A stretch of 64,000 nt of DNA from NCBI GenBank assembly GCA_030770545.1, contig CM061100.1, forward strand, positions 5,153,501 through 5,217,500, written 5' to 3'. This DNA comes from Macropodus opercularis (lineage: Eukaryota > Chordata > Actinopteri > Anabantiformes > Osphronemidae). The notes under the pieces are model-generated. The model saw only the letters and a program-made list of their open reading frames with translations. It ran no database searches and was not told where the DNA came from. Positions within the stretch are counted from its first letter, which is position 1. Each line of letters starts with the position of its first letter. Shown in pieces: positions 48,116-59,618 of this stretch. Both the position numbers and the translations under genes were made by a program.

Positions 48116-51100
48116 ACGTAGGACAACAAATAGATGCCAGAGCGGTCTGAGCCCACAACTCTGATCTCATAGACTCCTTCATGAAACGAAGCCAATATAA
48201 TATTACATATTCTTACAAAATATTTTGTACTGTCTTTTCAAATAGCGTATTTTGTTTCTCAGATATTCAGTGATTGGCGCAGGGATAGGCCATAAACAAA
48301 ACTAGTTTTCATACTCATAGTCATGAAAAAAGAGGGGGGTCATACTAGGTGGAGTAAGGTCTTTTATTAGAAAGCAGATTTTTCTGTATTGCATTTAAAG
48401 AAATTGGGTAATCTTAGACTACATTACTGAAACTGGTAAATATCATGATGGGAATGAAAGGTAGATTTTTCTGTAACATCAAAATTGGCAACTTGCATTT
48501 CTGTAGTATATCACTGATGCTTGAGTCAGAAGGCGCATAAACATTTTAACATTTTTCATTTGAAACATAAAGCAGTATCAACACTGAAATTGTTCCATCC
48601 CAGTTTTCCTGGTCCAAACCCTGTTGATAGTTAAGAACATTGCCATGATCAAAGTGTGAGGTTGTGTGATAAGATCTTTTATTCCTTTATGGATTGTCCA
48701 TCAAATGGTTACCAATAAGCCCAGACCTACTTGGACCAATTCTGGCCATTTTGTGCCAGAGCAGATATGGTCCATGTCAAAATGGGACAGCTCCATTCAC
48801 AAAGCACCAAGGAATCAGCCAAATATCACTCAGTCCTTGTTAGAGACACAAGCTTAACCAAGAAGAGTAAAGTTAACATCACAATGTTTCCCCACTCTGG
48901 TAAGTAAGCTAGCACAGACGAAAAAAGCAGGAGAAACACACAATGCAAATAGCAATAGCAAGTCATGTCAGATATTCCATAGTGCACTTTGGGTCTCATA
49001 CCTAATCTGATTGTCAGCGCTCTGAACACATGGCTTTAAAAGTTTTGCTCTCATTCACCTAACCCTCACTCTTGATGTTTTCCTTCATCGTTTCATTTTT
49101 CTAAGTGGTTCTAAAGTGCTGGCATTATGACGCATACATAAACCTATAGTGCATTTTAGTGTGAGTCTGCTGAAAGTTCCAATGCACAGCTGGATATTTA
49201 GTCTATGTATGTCACTCTCCATCACTACCTTGATGCCGTTTTACAAGAAGTTAAACTTCACACAAACATTCAATAAAAGGCTGGGGTGTGTGATAAAAAT
49301 GCAACCCATCTCATTGCAAGTCTCCACAGTCTGTTTGCTAACAGTGACAACAGTTGTTCAGCATAAAATACATGGTGCATAAAGATCAGAGGTTGTTTCA
49401 GGTTAGAGTGAGTGTCAGAATGGCATGCATTTTATTATACAAGTATTTTGTTGCATATAAATGTACTGTTTTCAAGATAAACCATTCAAATGAACAAAAA
49501 GTATGGTGGCCATTACAGTATGTTTTACAGTAATGGGGGGGCGGATAGAGCACTATGGTTTTAGAAAGTAGTAACCATTTATTTGAGAAAAGAACATTCA
49601 TGAAAATAATTGTTTTATCAGCAATCCCGATTTCTTTTCTCTCACTTTTTAGTAAACGTCCAGGTGAATGGAAAAAAAAAGAAACTGTTGAAATAAAAGT
49701 TCACCACAGACTTTGCTGTGATGGAGAAAATACGTTCAATCAGATATACACATATAATAATACATACATTTTACTGGACTTTGTCTTTCAGACTCTGAAA
49801 TAGCGTTCATCCCCCAAAGGCTTAGCCATGACATTCTCTGAGAATTCCTCAGCTTTAAGTGCAACATCACTCATGTTCAAATTCACCCTGCACAAGAAAA
49901 AATAGACCTAAGCAGAAGAGAAGCAAGAAAATATTTTCCTAAAAAGGGCGGTAGGTTTTTTTTGGCCCACACCAAATCACGCACAGTATATTCTTTCTGT
50001 CGGAAAAACAGATTTTTGAAACAGGATTAAAAGTGAAAGGGAATGAAGGCAAATAAATCTCAAATATCCTTTATGGGTGTGATTGTTGTAAGCAGAAGGG
50101 AAGGAAGAAGAGATCTATTTTAATTTAAACATTGAAAATGAAATAAACAGGTTCGACTAACACAGATATAAAATAGATATATGCTTGATTTCATTAAACC
50201 ATCCAGTTTGTTACTGAGTTCAACACCTCCCAGTGCAGTACATGTTAATGTAATCCTTCCACTTTTAACATTTCTAAATTACAATTTAAGTAACTCGCCT
50301 GTATTCTACCACTCTACTGTGGCCCCTTTGTTTAGTTACACAAAGTTACGGTGTACATCACAACACCCACTCCCACAGTCACAGTGTAAGGCACTGCTCC
50401 ACAACCCTTCAGCACTACAGTGGAGTTAATCAATGAACCATCCTACCCGGCTGTCTTCTAATAAGATTAAGATTAAGTTGTTCATTTAGGCAAACTTCAG
50501 ATCTATTGCGCACAAAAATCCAAAGAGGATAAACAAACTAAACGCATTTTGTCGTACTTACTGCACACTCCATTTTTAGGGCAACACTCTATTGGTAATG
50601 TAAAGTAATTACTTTAGTTATATTTATATTTTGGGAAGACAAATGTTTGATAAAATCATCAGTGCAATTCAGGAGTGTAGGTGATCCTCTCAAGTCCAGT
50701 AATTACATTAGTGGCTCCAATATACAACTATAAATCTTTACTTTATTCTATATTTGAATTTTAAGAACCGAAGCTTAATAAATTAAAAATTAATTAAAGA
50801 AATAATTTGCTAACCTCTGAAGTATATCTACACAGAGGGAATCTCTCGGTCGTGGTAACATGTATATGTTCCTTCAACGTTAGAGACATACTGTACAGTA
50901 CATAACTGTTGAGATAAATATATAAACACTAGAGTAGTTTTGTCGATACTAGGGAACCGCTCCTTGGTGTTCACCATGTTGGAAGACCTGCTCACATCAG
51001 TTTAAAAATCACAAAAGAGCTATTGGTTAGATCATCATCCAGCCTCACAGTCAGGTTGATTTTACATTATGGCCCATTGTTGAGTATAGAGTATACAATT

Positions 51101-53416
51101 CAGGAACAAGGTGATTTATAAAAAACATAGATTCAGTATTTCACCATGTTCAACCAAGGCTTAGCGCCTTCACCAAAGCAGTGCTACAGCTTACATTCAT
51201 CCATCAACTCAGCCGTTCCATCACAGCCACCTCTCAAAACAAGACTACACTGTAAACGTCATTATTATTACCTAGTGCAATTATAACCCTGTGATTCTTG
51301 TGCAGGGCAATGTTAAAGCTCCCCTAAAGAACCCAAAACACGATATGCAGAACAGATGGAGAACAATCAGGTCCAACACTTGACATGCTACAGCACTAAA
51401 GCATACAGATCACACAAATCAATGCTGAGTTATGAGGAGAAATTCTGATTGACCGATTTACATCTACCACTTTATCAGTATTTAAGTTGGTGGCTTAAAT
51501 TCTTTTGGGTTCAGGCATTAAAATAAATCTTCTGATTGTGGGATTGAATGTGCTTTACTGCTGATCAGGAAAACCCATAAAGGAGAACAAATTATAAAAC
51601 AGTGCATTTTTCAAAAAGAAAAAAAAAGCAGTTGAGACTACGTCCCTATGCGTGGCAACACGTTTTCAAGCGTGAAAACAGATATAAAAAATTACTGAGT
51701 ACAGGTTTAAGTCGCTGTTTGACATTTCCTCACTGACTCCTTTCAACAAAAAAGTCATTGTCAGAAAGACCGTGTTTTCTTCCAAACACACAATCCCCTA
51801 AATCAAATAAATAATCAGGGCAATGTGGAGGAAATGTGCAGTCTTTAGTACAGTCACATTTTGCCAAAGGTTTTCGTTTCCCTACCTATTAACCCCCTTT
51901 GAGTGCAAATGCAATAAGCCAGCAGAAATTGCTCTTATAAGATTTATTAAATAATTTACCCCTGCCCCTCCCTCTCCCCACTCAGGAAAATAACAGGATG
52001 GAAGCAGGACTATGTAGCCTCTGTGCCCATCACACCACCGCATCAAGGTGAAACACTGCTTCGCTCTGGTATTCTTCTTCTACCACTCAGTGTAGTGCAC
52101 TTCTTACTATTCCACAGAGTCAGTGTCCTCTACTCACGGTGACAACACACTCCACCTTAAAAAAAAAAAAAGAAAAGAGAAAAGAAAATAGGAAAAACAA
52201 AAATTCCAATCGATACGGTGTCAAACGCAGACATTCCCGGGTCACAGCCAGGTCAGTTCTACTGTGAGTCAGACTGAGGTCAGATCCCAGTGAGACATGG
52301 AAAACAAAGTTCCTTTGCGTATTAATGGCATATTTCGAGGCAACGGTAGCTGTTTTCTTATTTAGATGCAGGTTTGTGGCTTTGTCATCTTAAATTATTC
52401 TCTGTATCCACTGTTTGTACTCATGCATGCAAGCTTGGATTTTAGTGCATGTTTTTGTTCACATCTCTCTGTATCTCCAACAGAGAATTATGTATTTTTA
52501 TGCATTGGTGTAGATATTAAAGGCTAATGCCATTAAGTGGGAGAAATGTTCACTGGCGTATGTGTGTATCTGTATGTGTGGCTGTACTGTATGCTGGGAG
52601 GGGCGGGGTGGAGCAGACACAGGCATCGCAGCGAAAATCCAATCCAATGTTTTCACGGCTAAATAAGCATAAAAAACAGCTCCATGTGATAGATTCGGTG
52701 TCAGACTGTGGAGAAGTCGCTGGCTTTCACAGAAAAGCATGTTTTAACAGGCAAGAAAATTGTTCTGTTTAATGGCGCTAATATAGCACCTAACCTTTAA
52801 TACTATTCTTGATTTATGTCCACACATCTTCATCATATGATGTGAAGTGATAAAACACTACAAAATAAGACGATTTCTAAATGAGAGCAGTGTTTCTTTC
52901 AACTGTTTTCCCAAGGTTACACAAGTTATATTCAGACGCAGCTTTCCAAGAAAATATAATCATTTTACTAACCATTATACCACACTTCATAAACTGCCAG
53001 CAAAGCAGCTATTGCCTTTGTATTGCCCCGAAATGATGAATCATTACAGTCATTTGTTCTGCTATCAGGCCTTTGTAATATTGCTGCGGGTGCGGAAATA
53101 CCTAGTAAATACCGAACATATGAAGAATAGGGTGGAGCAGAATGCATTGATTTTCTCAGTGTGCTAATGCCTGTGCCTACTTCCACGGTGTTCTACTTCT
53201 ACTATGAGCAAGTATGCGTGTACAGAAGCTCATGTGTGCACATGCATGTGTGACAAGTCCTTGTATAGTAAGATCCACAAGCACAGCATTTTATACTGAA
53301 TAATTCTTCTTGAGGAAGCACAGAGAAAAAGGAGTTGTTTGTAGAGAGCAAGCAAAAAAAAAGAACAAAACACAAAAAATGCGGTGTTAAATGTGTGAGG
53401 CAAGCCACGTGGACAT
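48116..53416. other. Noncoding stretch between NUP214 promoter and NACC2 stop; probable NACC2 3' UTR on the right
   Basis: Over 5.3 kb I find no recognisable exon or RNA gene. NACC2 mRNAs have long 3' UTRs in other vertebrates as I recall, so the right part is probably NACC2 3' UTR. Minus-strand AATAAA-like sites occur near 51,941, 50,746, 49,428 and 48,676, none with decisive downstream support. Short frames at 48,666-49,803 show no family similarity. Confidence 0.45.
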
Positions 53417-56400
53417 TCACTGTCCATTCACCCTCAAACCCTGTCCAAAATTTTGTATTTCCTGCTCAGGTGGCGTATCACCACCACTACCCGCCTCAGC
53501 TCCTGGGATCAAAGCTGGGGCCCCCAGTGATCTGTCGACACCTTCTAACCCAGCTTCGTCCTCATCTTCCTCCTGTTCCTCCTGGACAACGCCTTCCCCT
53601 TCACCTTCAGCCTCTCCTCCAGCCGCCCCCGATCCGGGGCTGCCTTCTACCAGGGGTGGGTGAGTCCTGAGAGGGTCTTTGCGATCTGTATACAACCTCT
53701 GCTCTAGGTTTTTGAAGTCAGGCTCGAAGGGTAGGGCCACCCCTGGTTGTGAGGCACCCAGTGCCAGGCCAAGACCCACAGTAGCACCCATGCCCATACC
53801 TGCACGGTACACCTCCATTCCATCAGGCAGCATGGACTTGATCTTGGGCAGCCATCGCTTGCGGACACGCCTTGCATTTGTGCACATGTCAGCAGCAATG
53901 ACATTCATTTCACTCTCTTTGAAGTTAGGGTTGAAATTTTGACAGTAGACTGTAAAATAGAAAACAGGTCATGTAAGAAGTTGTAAGCTTTGGGTAATTC
54001 TGGCGCATGTTTTAAATGATAAGAAAAATAAACCTACGTTTGACAGCGTTGAGGACCCTGCTGTCCAGGGGTTTCCTACTGGGGTCACTCGTTGAGGAAC
54101 GGATGCCTGTCCCACAGCTATTGGCTAAAGTGTTTCTGCAAAGTCAACACCAGGGGGCAGAGTCATCAACAAGCACATTCAGTAGACAGACATGGGAAGT
54201 CACACAACTAACCGCATTGCACAACATGGCCACAGATGGAGTGTGAAAGTTGGTTAGTGACAACTGTGGTAGTGTTAGAGTCATAAACAGAACACAAATC
54301 TTACAGTAGGCCTTTAAAGACTGAGGCATGCTCTAGTTGTTCATGTCTTTATACTCACCTATCAAAAAATGTGGCGAGAAGGCGGCGTAGCAACACTTTG
54401 TGTTTGATACCAGCACATAGATGACAGTTCATCAGCTGGCCTCGAGTCATGAACACCTGTGTACCTGTGTAGCAAGAATACGAGAGGATTTTGTACGGTC
54501 CTCTAATAATTACCAGCCCTTCTTTCAGCCTTTTGCTCCATTTGGATTCCACGTCCAAAGGAATGTTTAACAGAGTAACAGAATAAGAAATTAGTCAACA
54601 TATCAGAAGTGGAGGACTTGAAAACAGCCCACTATTAAATCTGTGCGTTTGTGTTTGACATTAAACATGGTCTCTTTCACATCCACGTATCACCAACTTT
54701 TCATTGTGTTACATTCTGCTTTCAATTACTTTACGTTCTCGTTAATTCCGACAGTGTGTTGCCTGTGAAGTCCAACAGGAAGAGAAGATATTCAGACTCG
54801 CTTCTTTGATCTGAAAAGATTCCCTTTTAAACTGATTTAACGTTTTACCATGCTCCGTTGTAGGAATGATATTAGTTCTGCGTTGAGCGATACCTGCTCT
54901 CTTTGAAAGTATCTCTTCGGACTGCCAGGAGCAATACGCAGCACTCAGACTCAAAAGTTCAGTTTTGCCTCATCATACCAAATATTTTTTGCCTCATGCT
55001 CTCAGAGCCCTTTAAGGGCCATTTGGCAAACCCTCGGCAGGCTGTCATATGCTCTTTACTTCCGAGTGTCTGTGCAGTCGCTCTACCATAAAGGCCTGAT
55101 TGATGACTACTGCAGAGATGGTCGTCCTTCTCTCACAGTCTTCAATCTCTGCAGAACAACTCGGCAGTTTTGTTTTATCCCTTCTGGAGTGACACAGTGA
55201 CAGGAGCCAAACTACTATGGCAGTCAATCTGACTGACTCAATGCATGTCGTCCAACCTGTCTACATGATGATCCGCCAACCGCGGGTTGAATTTTAAGAT
55301 CTGACTCAGGACAAAGTGTACAGTCATGACCACTTTGCATGTGATGTAATGTGAACAGGCACAGACGCACGACTTTGTATGTGCATGCCTACCAGCTACC
55401 AGTTCCAGCTTCTCCCCTGGATCCCCCTCGGTGTAGAGCTTGGGGTGGCAGCGGTAGCCGATCTGGCTGATGAGGCTTGCAGGTAGCGCTACCAGGTCCC
55501 TGCGGATCAGCACACAGTTGCGGTTCTCCAGGGGCAGGGCCACTGCTGCCATCTCTACCTTGTCCTGGACTGATGCAACCAAGCAAAAACATAAAGGGTG
55601 AAAAGCAAGTTTTGCATTACGCAGCAGAACAAGAGCAGATAAGCATTAATTTATCACTGTAAAAGCAAACTATCACCTCTACTCTCTGTGTCTCCACTTT
55701 AAAGAAAAGCTGGATGTGTGATTAGTAACCTCCTACAAGTTTGTTGTGTTTCATTAATGTTTTAGAGAACTGCAAATGTATCCCAGATAAGTCATGATGC
55801 TGCATCAGCAACTTGAGTTTTGGAAGGGGACAGATCTGAGGCTCGGTGTTAGGTTCTCACAAAATAATTTCGCCTAGACTCAGAGGTGACTTGTCAGTCT
55901 ATGCGCATGCACACTATGTGTGTGTGTGCAGGCACGCACACACACATAAAGAAAGCAGGAGAACGCGAAACCCTTAACTGCCACACACATGCACATGCTG
56001 TACACAGAATCGTGTGGATTAATGCATTTGCATGCGCATACACACTGTTGGCCTATGCCGTCTCTCTTACACATACACACAGAGGCACACGCACAGAGGC
56101 AAGTCCTGAAGGGTTCTCAAATATCCCACAATGTCACCCTGGGGTGCTCTGACTGATTGCAGATAGAGTGCATTTCATAAATATCTGAAACTCTAGAATT
56201 TGACAAACCTGTGTGATGCCTTTGCAGGATGCTACAGATAATGAAGTGCGTGTTCGAGTTTGCGGCCACCCATTAGAGTCTGTGTTAGGCAGTGAATGCA
56301 AACACAAATGAATTTACAGTATCTATGACTTGGGACTGGATTAGTATGAAAAAGTGTGACAAAAAGCAGCGCTAGTCAGCTGTAGCTGTGATAAGGAGTG

Positions 56401-57938
56401 TGTTGTTGGTCACGATGCACAATCCAATCATAACTCCATAGCTCTGAGAGAACCCACACACATACTGGAAGCACAACGTCCTGTTTTTTCATGATGCACA
56501 GGATACATGATTTATGAAAGATTAAATAATGTAACTGGGATGAAATGAATGTGCCAAATGTTTTTTAAGGAGCAGCTCTGTTCCCAAACCTCTGCATTTA
56601 GGCCCGTATATTTCTGCAAGTCATGCCAAGTTGGACTTTTGGATCGGTCTGATATCAAATGAATTTTCTCAATCGAAGCCAAGGGCAGCTGGGAACGAAC
56701 TGCACTTAGTCAGATCTTACATGACCAGAAAGACTAAGTGGATGTAGGCTGTGTTGGTATTTGTTCATATGACCAGTTTTTCCCTTGAAACCACATCAAT
56801 TTACTGTAAACCAAGACGTAAATGCCAAAAGTTTATGTAGTGGAACATAATATCAAAATATTAAACGTTAGCTTTTGATCGCATCGTATCTCATGAGCAT
56901 AGTGTTGATAATGATAATATGTCAGAGTAATGAGTGATGAGTAACATACCACTTGTATTTGAATACTACTTCCGTAATACTCACTCCCATAGGGGTTAGT
57001 CGAACGTCCATAGAGATGACCGTATGTGTCCTCAGCGATCCCATCATATGGCTCTTCCTCAAACTCCTCATCTTCGTTCTGGTAGGATGTAGGACTGTCG
57101 GTGGTGGGCAGGCTGGACGCTCCAGGGCTGGACCTTTCAACGCCTGCTCCTCCTCCTGTTCCACCTCCACTGGCCTCCCGAAGGTGGTATGGAGGCAAAC
57201 CAGGGATCGGGGTCCCTCCAGCCGTCGTGTAGAACAGCGAACTGGCCCTCGCCAGGCGACTCCCCAACTCCGACGACGAAATCTTGCTTTGCGTTGAGGG
57301 TACAGTTGGGGCCGGTGGGTCACCACCTTCTAGTTTAATCTTACGTTGAGATGGACACCAGCCTGGAGTTCCCAAAAGCGCAGCCACTGCTAGACTGTTG
57401 CCATTATTACAAGGACTCTGCGGTTCGGATCCTGTTTCCTCTAAAGACCCTGCTGTTTGAGAGTCACAGTGAGGCGAGTTTGCCTTGAACATAAGGTCCA
57501 TGCCTTTTTCAACTATGTGCTGAATTTGGAGGTAGCCAGCTGTGTACATGACCACTAGTTGTTCACTAGCTGCCATCGTTAGCTTCCCTGTATAGCAGAA
57601 AGTGAGGATCTGCTCAAAGCAAGCAGGTGTGACTGAGGAGGGCAACTCAAACTGAGTCTTGGTGGAGCTGCTGAAGAGGTCACGGAAATAGAGGCTGCTG
57701 GCAGCCAAAACAGCCCGGTGGGCTTTAAACGCCTGACCTGGATGGCAGACAGACAAAGAATAGAAGAAGAAGTTAAAATACGAACGAAAACGTAATGTTA
57801 AGATGTTTGATTTTATAATAACCAACCTTTCACCAGTATGGAAACATCACAGTAGTGTCCCAGCAGGCGTTGCTCATTAAGGGAGCCCAGAACTGTGGCT
57901 CCAAAGTTCGGGATCTCCACATGGAGCAGCTGGGACAT
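53417..57938 (-). CDS. nacc2: NACC2 (BTB/POZ and BEN-domain transcriptional repressor)
   Basis: Six coding exons: 57827-57938, 56950-57737, 55393-55564, 54359-54464, 54038-54135 and 53417-53949. They total 602 codons plus stop with consistent phases; human NACC2 is about 587. The start [20 protein letters not shown] leads into a complete BTB domain (about 9-125: [51 protein letters not shown]). A Pro/Ser/Gly-rich middle follows with [16 protein letters not shown], then a BEN domain (about 310-430: [60 protein letters not shown]) and the block [20 protein letters not shown]. It ends in an acidic Glu-rich tail (EEQEEDEDE). These features match NACC2 better than NACC1 ([28 protein letters not shown]). 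NACC proteins homodimerise through BTB, bind DNA through BEN and recruit NuRD/HDAC complexes in the nucleus. The gene's 5' noncoding exons lie to the right. Confidence 0.95.
54465..55392 (-). other. nacc2: NACC2 intron between the two main BEN exons
   Basis: A 928-base intron with donor GTAGGC at 55392 and acceptor GCTACACAG right of 54464. It contains no recognised repeat or RNA. Confidence 0.75.
55565..56949 (-). other. nacc2: NACC2 intron with TG/CA palindromic microsatellite
   Basis: A 1.39 kb intron. At 55,915-55,947 a TG run is followed after a few bases by a CA run (ATGTGTGTGTGTGC ... GCACGCACACACACAT), giving a perfect-looking hairpin. The left part is AT-rich. I chose acceptor GTCCAG|GACAAG by phase; CATCAG six bases upstream would break the frame. 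Confidence 0.7.
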
Positions 57939-57969
57939 GTTGGCTGCAGACGAAGAGGACGATGGTGTT

Positions 57970-58008
57970 TCAGATATTCACTGCAGACTTCACCAGTGAG
58001 AGAGACAT
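57970..58008 (-). other. NACC2 upstream ORF beginning at a splice acceptor
   Basis: A T-rich acceptor (T12, then ACAG) ends at 58009; the first three exonic bases are ATG (58008-58006). They open a 12-codon frame, M-S-L-S-L-V-K-S-A-V-N-I, closed by TGA at 57972-57970, 31 bases before the NACC2 start. This upstream ORF exists only in transcripts spliced at this acceptor. It could reduce NACC2 translation or allow reinitiation. Confidence 0.5.
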
Positions 58009-59395
58009 CTGTAAAAAAAAAAAAGAGAGAGCGAGGTATGGGCACGCTGAAAAAAAGAAATGCAGCGATGAAGGAGCGAAGAGAGAACGCGTGAAAAAAC
58101 GAAAAGACGTGCCACAGGGAGGCAGGGAGGCGAGAAGGGAAATTTGAGAGAATCTTAAAGGAAGCAAAGAGCAAGAATGAAAATAGAGTTGAGATAAAGT
58201 GAGAAAATGAACACAGTTGAGGGAGAAGTGAGAGGTGTGTGAAAGACAAATAGATATGCAGAGATAGTGGGTGAGAGGAGGAGATAGAAAGGAGGAGTCA
58301 AAGCAGTCCATAAAAAAGGAATACAATGCCATCCATGCTGTACATAAGGACGAAATGCCTTTAGGCTATGCTGTTTTACATGACTTGATTTCTAGGAACC
58401 TTGGACTCATTCCACGTATTTCGCTTAACCAATCAACAACAATTCTTCCCCAGACTTTGTTGACCTGTCAGCCATCCTTGACAGGAACTTTTCTCAGAGA
58501 GGAAACAATGCTGAATACCATGACTTCTTCATGTCATAGATTCTCCTTAGTCTGTCCTCTATAAACTTTTGGCCAGGAAACAAAAACAGAGCAGCACACA
58601 ATGTGATATTAACTTTGATAGCTCCCTTTACTCCTTCTCAGTAACAGTCTCCAGGCGTACTTGCACCTTCTTTCCCTCGCTGAACCTTGTGTCATTGTTT
58701 TTTTTTCTTCCCACCAACCCACACACGCACGCACACATACATATACACACTAGTTTCATTATTGAGCAATGCTGCAGAACAGTTTCCAGGAATACAAACT
58801 GAAAAAAAAATGTCACCGCCTCTCTCATACACACTCTCTCACTCCCACTTCATGCACTCCATACAGAAAGACGTGCACTCTGGCTTACTTATATAAACGT
58901 GTGCACAAATAAACACACGCACGCGCACAGTACAGGCTGCATAGGGAAATAACTGTGTACTCTGGCACCCACCTGGAGAGACAGGCACATGACATGACTT
59001 TTCACTACTAACCGTCTCTCACACATGCACAAACGTACAAAAAGAGTGCTCACTGTTATCCCAGACAGTCCTGACCTGTGTGAGCCAGTCTTCTGGTTAA
59101 GACACACCATGGAGCCTTGACGCACAACAACACACCAGCAGCAGCAGCAGCAAGCGGGACCAGGACAGGAGGAGTAGTTAGAGATGGAAAGACGAACTCC
59201 GTCTGGTTGAGTCGGTTTTTAACTTTAAAGTGTCATTGGTACTGTCTCACAGATGATTCTCTCTGCTGTCTGACTGACTTTCCTCTGTCTGTCTTCCCTG
59301 CCACTATCTTCTATCTTATATCCTCCAAAGCCCCATTCTCTCTGCTCGCTGTCTGTCCTAGCGCTGTCTCAAAGCCTCCCTCTGCCTCCCTGTCA

Positions 59396-59457
59396 TTATC
59401 TCTCTCTGTTTCCCTCCTCTCTCGCTCTCTCTCTCTCTCCCCCTCTCTCTACTCTCC
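59396..59457. repeat. CT-rich simple repeat
   Basis: A nearly pure pyrimidine tract of CTCTCT units on the plus strand, interrupted by short TTTCCC and GCTC segments. It lies in the region upstream of NACC2 coding exon 1. Confidence 0.85.
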
Positions 59458-59577
59458 AAGGGTTGAATTCAACAAGTGCCGCTGTAGAGGGAGAGAGTGA
59501 CAGAGCGAGGGAGAGCGAGAGCGGCGAGCGAGAAAGCGAGAGCACAGCGAATCAATGATGAAAGGAGTGGGAGGATC

Positions 59578-59618
59578 GGTGTGTGCGTGCGTGCGCGCGC
59601 GCGTCCGTGCGCGTGTGT
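59578..59618. repeat. Alternating purine-pyrimidine (GT/GC)n tract, Z-DNA-prone
   Basis: GTGTGTGCGTGCGTGCGCGC and the bases that follow alternate purine and pyrimidine for about 25 bases, then nearly so for 15 more (one break, CGTCCGTG). Alternating GC/GT is the classic Z-DNA-forming sequence, and here it adjoins a GA-rich block. Confidence 0.8.
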
